In this document: piece after piece, positions 5,058 through 7,186 of the stretch
Position numbering within the stretch: the stretch's first letter is position 1
Layout of the letters: each line of letters begins with the position of its first letter
Assembly: GCA_017520365.1 (NCBI GenBank)
Contig: JAFXFQ010000121.1
Location: forward strand, 1 to 7,186
Length of the DNA stretch: 7,186 nt
DNA from: Clostridia bacterium
GTDB lineage: Bacteria > Bacillota > Clostridia > Oscillospirales > CAG-272
Direction of reading: 5' to 3'
Position numbers and translations under genes: made by a program
The notes under the pieces: generated by a model
The model's database searches: none
Told to the model about the DNA's origin: nothing
What the model saw: only the letters and a program-made list of their open reading frames with translations

Positions 5058-7186
5058 ATGGCAAAAAACGAACAGATAAAGCCCTGCATCACCCTCGCCT
5101 TCGACCTTTCCTGCGATGAAAGGAAGGAAAAGGTGGAAGGAAAGGCATACTTCTATCCCACGAGGGTGGAGGTGGTCACGGGGGAGGAAAAGCGGACTGT
5201 CAACACAGAAAAGGTAAAGCGTTTCAAATGTCCGAGAGGCGTTGGCTGTATGATGCTGGAGGCAGAGACCGACGAGGGCGACCTTCTCATCCTCCGCACC
5301 TCTATGGAAAACTCCGAGGCGGTGGCTGAAACGGTCAAGCAGCTTAACCGTGCCATAGATACGGGCAATTACGAGGGAATGGAAAGCGCCGTCAGCAATA
5401 TGCTTTGCGAAAAGTGCCACAGGCCCTTCCCTCCCGGCTCAAAGACCTGCCCCCGCTGTGCGGACAAGGGCAAGTATATCGCCCGACTTTGGGAGATGGC
5501 AAAGCCATTTCGAAAATACATCTACGCCTCCGTGGTGATCTATTTCATCATCTGTGCGGTCAATCTTCTTCTTCCCTATTTCAACAGAGTACTTGTTGAC
5601 GACTACATCAATTCAAACAGCGTTCCCACCGCAGGCAAATATATCCTTGCGGTGTCGATGATCCTTATCGTAAATATCGTTTCAAGGCTCCTCACCATGG
5701 TGCGTACCTATACCCAGACATTAGCATCAAACAAGGTCATCGTTAAGATGAGATCCCTCATATTCGATAAAATCCAGCATCTCTCCATTGCAAGAGTATC
5801 GAAGCGTACCTCAGGTGAGCTTATGAACCGTGTCACCGAGGATACAGGCGTAATCCAGCGTTTCATCACCGACGACATCGGCGCACTTATAGAGCAGGTG
5901 CTCATGCTTTTGGGTGTAGGAATACTCCTCTTTGCGTATAATTGGCGGCTGGCACTTCTGATCATAATGCCTATGCCCCTGGTCGTGCTCTCGCACAGGC
6001 TTATGTGGAGATTTTTGAGAGCACGCTACGGCAAGCAGTGGCACATAGGTGCACTGGCAAGCACCGTCCTTCACGATATCTTCTCCGGAATCCGAGTGGT
6101 CAAGGCCTTCGGCACCGAAAAGGCAGAGGAAAAGAGATACAACGATACCATAACGGAGGAGCGAAAGATCCGTGCCTCAAACGAGACATATTTCGCAGTT
6201 ATCTCCCCCATAACAAGCTTTCTTATGGGAGCAGGCGAGTTTTTCCTTCTCGCCTTCGTCGGAAACGCCATTCTCGGAGGAGAGATGACCTTCGGTGAAA
6301 TGCAGCAGTTCTCATCCTACGTCAGCCTCATATACGGACCTCTGCGCTGGATAGCAATGATGCCCAGAAGGCTCACAATGACTATGACAAGCGTTGTAAA
6401 GGTATTTGACGTTATAGATGAGGAATCGGACGTTTCAGACAGGGCAGGCGCCGTTGATGCAGATGTGAAGGGAGATATCCGGATCAATGATCTCTCCTTT
6501 GGCTATGAAAGCGGAAACACGGTGCTCCACAATATCAACCTCACCGTTAAGCCTGGCGAAATGATAGGTATCGTCGGCCGCTCAGGAGTTGGCAAATCCA
6601 CTCTTATCAACCTTATTATGAGAATGTACGATCCCGACAGCGGATCAATTACCATAGGCGGCACGGACATCCGCGATGTGACTCAGGAGTCACTCCGTCG
6701 TCAAATGGGCGTGGTGCTTCAGGAAACTATGCTGTTCTCAGGCACCCTTTACAACAACATTGCATATTCCAAGCCCGACGCCACCCCCGAGGAGGTCATA
6801 ACGGCCGCAAAGCTTGCAGGCGTTCATAAATTTGCAGTCAAGCTTTCCGACGGATATAATACCGTCATCGGCGAAAAGGGATATACCCTTTCAGGCGGAG
6901 AAAGACAGCGAGTCGCCATTGCCCGTGCACTCTTGCACGACCCTCGCTTTATTATTCTTGACGAGGCAACAAGCGCCCTGGATACTGAAACGGAAAAGGA
7001 TATTCAGGAGGCTCTGGCACAGCTTATTTCGGGAAGAACAACACTCGCCATTGCCCACAGGCTTTCCACTCTCCGCAATGCCACCCGATTGGTGGTGCTT
7101 GACCGTGGAGAGATAGCGGAGGTGGGCACCCACGATGAGCTTATGCGAAAGGGCGGCATCTACTTTGAGCTTGTAATGGCACAAAG
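5058..7186 (+). CDS. ABC exporter half-transporter 2 with N-terminal soluble domain and zinc ribbon (3' end outside window)
   Basis: ATG at 5058 follows GGAGG by 5 nt and lies 11 nt after the DUF1854 stop. The frame stays open to the window end (709 codons). The last residues (GGIYFELVMAQ) align with GIYFKLYTLQY near the end of half 1, so probably only 10-20 residues are missing. Domains: a soluble N-terminal domain (1-110) ending in the helix SEAVAETVKQLNRAI; a zinc ribbon C117-x2-C120...C131-x2-C134; a type IV membrane domain from about residue 154; and a nucleotide-binding domain with Walker A GRSGVGKST (507-515), Q555, X-loop GEKG, signature LSGGERQR (611-618), Walker B D635-E636 and H667. 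All catalytic motifs are intact. It has the same architecture as half 1 but without the His-rich linker and with different N-terminal sequence, so the pair looks like an old duplication that forms a heterodimer. The substrate is unknown. Confidence 0.92.
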   Translation, partial: MAKNEQIKPCITLAFDLSCDERKEKVEGKAYFYPTRVEVVTGEEKRTVNTEKVKRFKCPRGVGCMMLEAETDEGDLLILRTSMENSEAVAETVKQLNRAIDTGNYEGMESAVSNMLCEKCHRPFPPGSKTCPRCADKGKYIARLWEMAKPFRKYIYASVVIYFIICAVNLLLPYFNRVLVDDYINSNSVPTAGKYILAVSMILIVNIVSRLLTMVRTYTQTLASNKVIVKMRSLIFDKIQHLSIARVSKRTSGELMNRVTEDTGVIQRFITDDIGALIEQVLMLLGVGILLFAYNWRLALLIIMPMPLVVLSHRLMWRFLRARYGKQWHIGALASTVLHDIFSGIRVVKAFGTEKAEEKRYNDTITEERKIRASNETYFAVISPITSFLMGAGEFFLLAFVGNAILGGEMTFGEMQQFSSYVSLIYGPLRWIAMMPRRLTMTMTSVVKVFDVIDEESDVSDRAGAVDADVKGDIRINDLSFGYESGNTVLHNINLTVKPGEMIGIVGRSGVGKSTLINLIMRMYDPDSGSITIGGTDIRDVTQESLRRQMGVVLQETMLFSGTLYNNIAYSKPDATPEEVITAAKLAGVHKFAVKLSDGYNTVIGEKGYTLSGGERQRVAIARALLHDPRFIILDEATSALDTETEKDIQEALAQLISGRTTLAIAHRLSTLRNATRLVVLDRGEIAEVGTHDELMRKGGIYFELVMAQ

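Overview
The window looks like chromosomal DNA of a low-to-mid GC Gram-positive anaerobe, most likely a gut Clostridia member (Oscillospiraceae/Ruminococcaceae-like). This is inferred from GGAGG ribosome binding sites, SigA-type promoters with extended -10 elements, GTG and TTG starts, an orphan ECF transporter S component and a TraX-family membrane protein. No taxonomic marker gene is present, so the assignment is tentative.

Layout. (a) 1-390, plus strand: C-terminal part of a TraX-family membrane protein. (b) 391-724: no gene. Almost all of it is a roughly 305-bp palindrome-rich element (400-704) bounded by two copies of a 26-bp hairpin sequence that extend into about 42-bp imperfect inverted ends, so it resembles a MITE or dispersed intergenic repeat. 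(c) 725-1258, minus strand: an ECF-type vitamin transporter S component with its own promoter and probably a TTG start. (d) 1259-1427: a divergent promoter region with one clear SigA promoter on each strand. (e) 1428-2009, plus strand: an RpiB/LacA/LacB-family sugar-phosphate isomerase that keeps the catalytic Cys but lacks several other classical active-site residues; it is followed by a candidate terminator at 2017-2071. (f) 2099 to the end, plus strand: a tightly packed operon of ABC exporter half 1, a DUF1854 protein and ABC exporter half 2. The first two genes overlap by 4 nt, the next gap is 11 nt, and the last gene runs off the window a few codons before its expected end.

The most interesting part is the ABC-DUF1854-ABC operon. 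Both ABC halves carry the same unusual N-terminal addition: a soluble domain of roughly 100-130 residues (possibly PH/GRAM-like), then a four-cysteine zinc ribbon, then an ordinary type IV (ABCB-like) transmembrane domain and a complete nucleotide-binding domain. Half 1 also has a Gly/Pro/His-rich linker with four evenly spaced histidines just before its zinc ribbon. The two halves probably form a heterodimeric exporter, with the small soluble DUF1854 protein as a dedicated partner. The substrate is unknown. In some proteobacteria DUF1854 genes sit beside ABC transporters in cyanophycin-related loci, but no cyanophycin gene is visible here.
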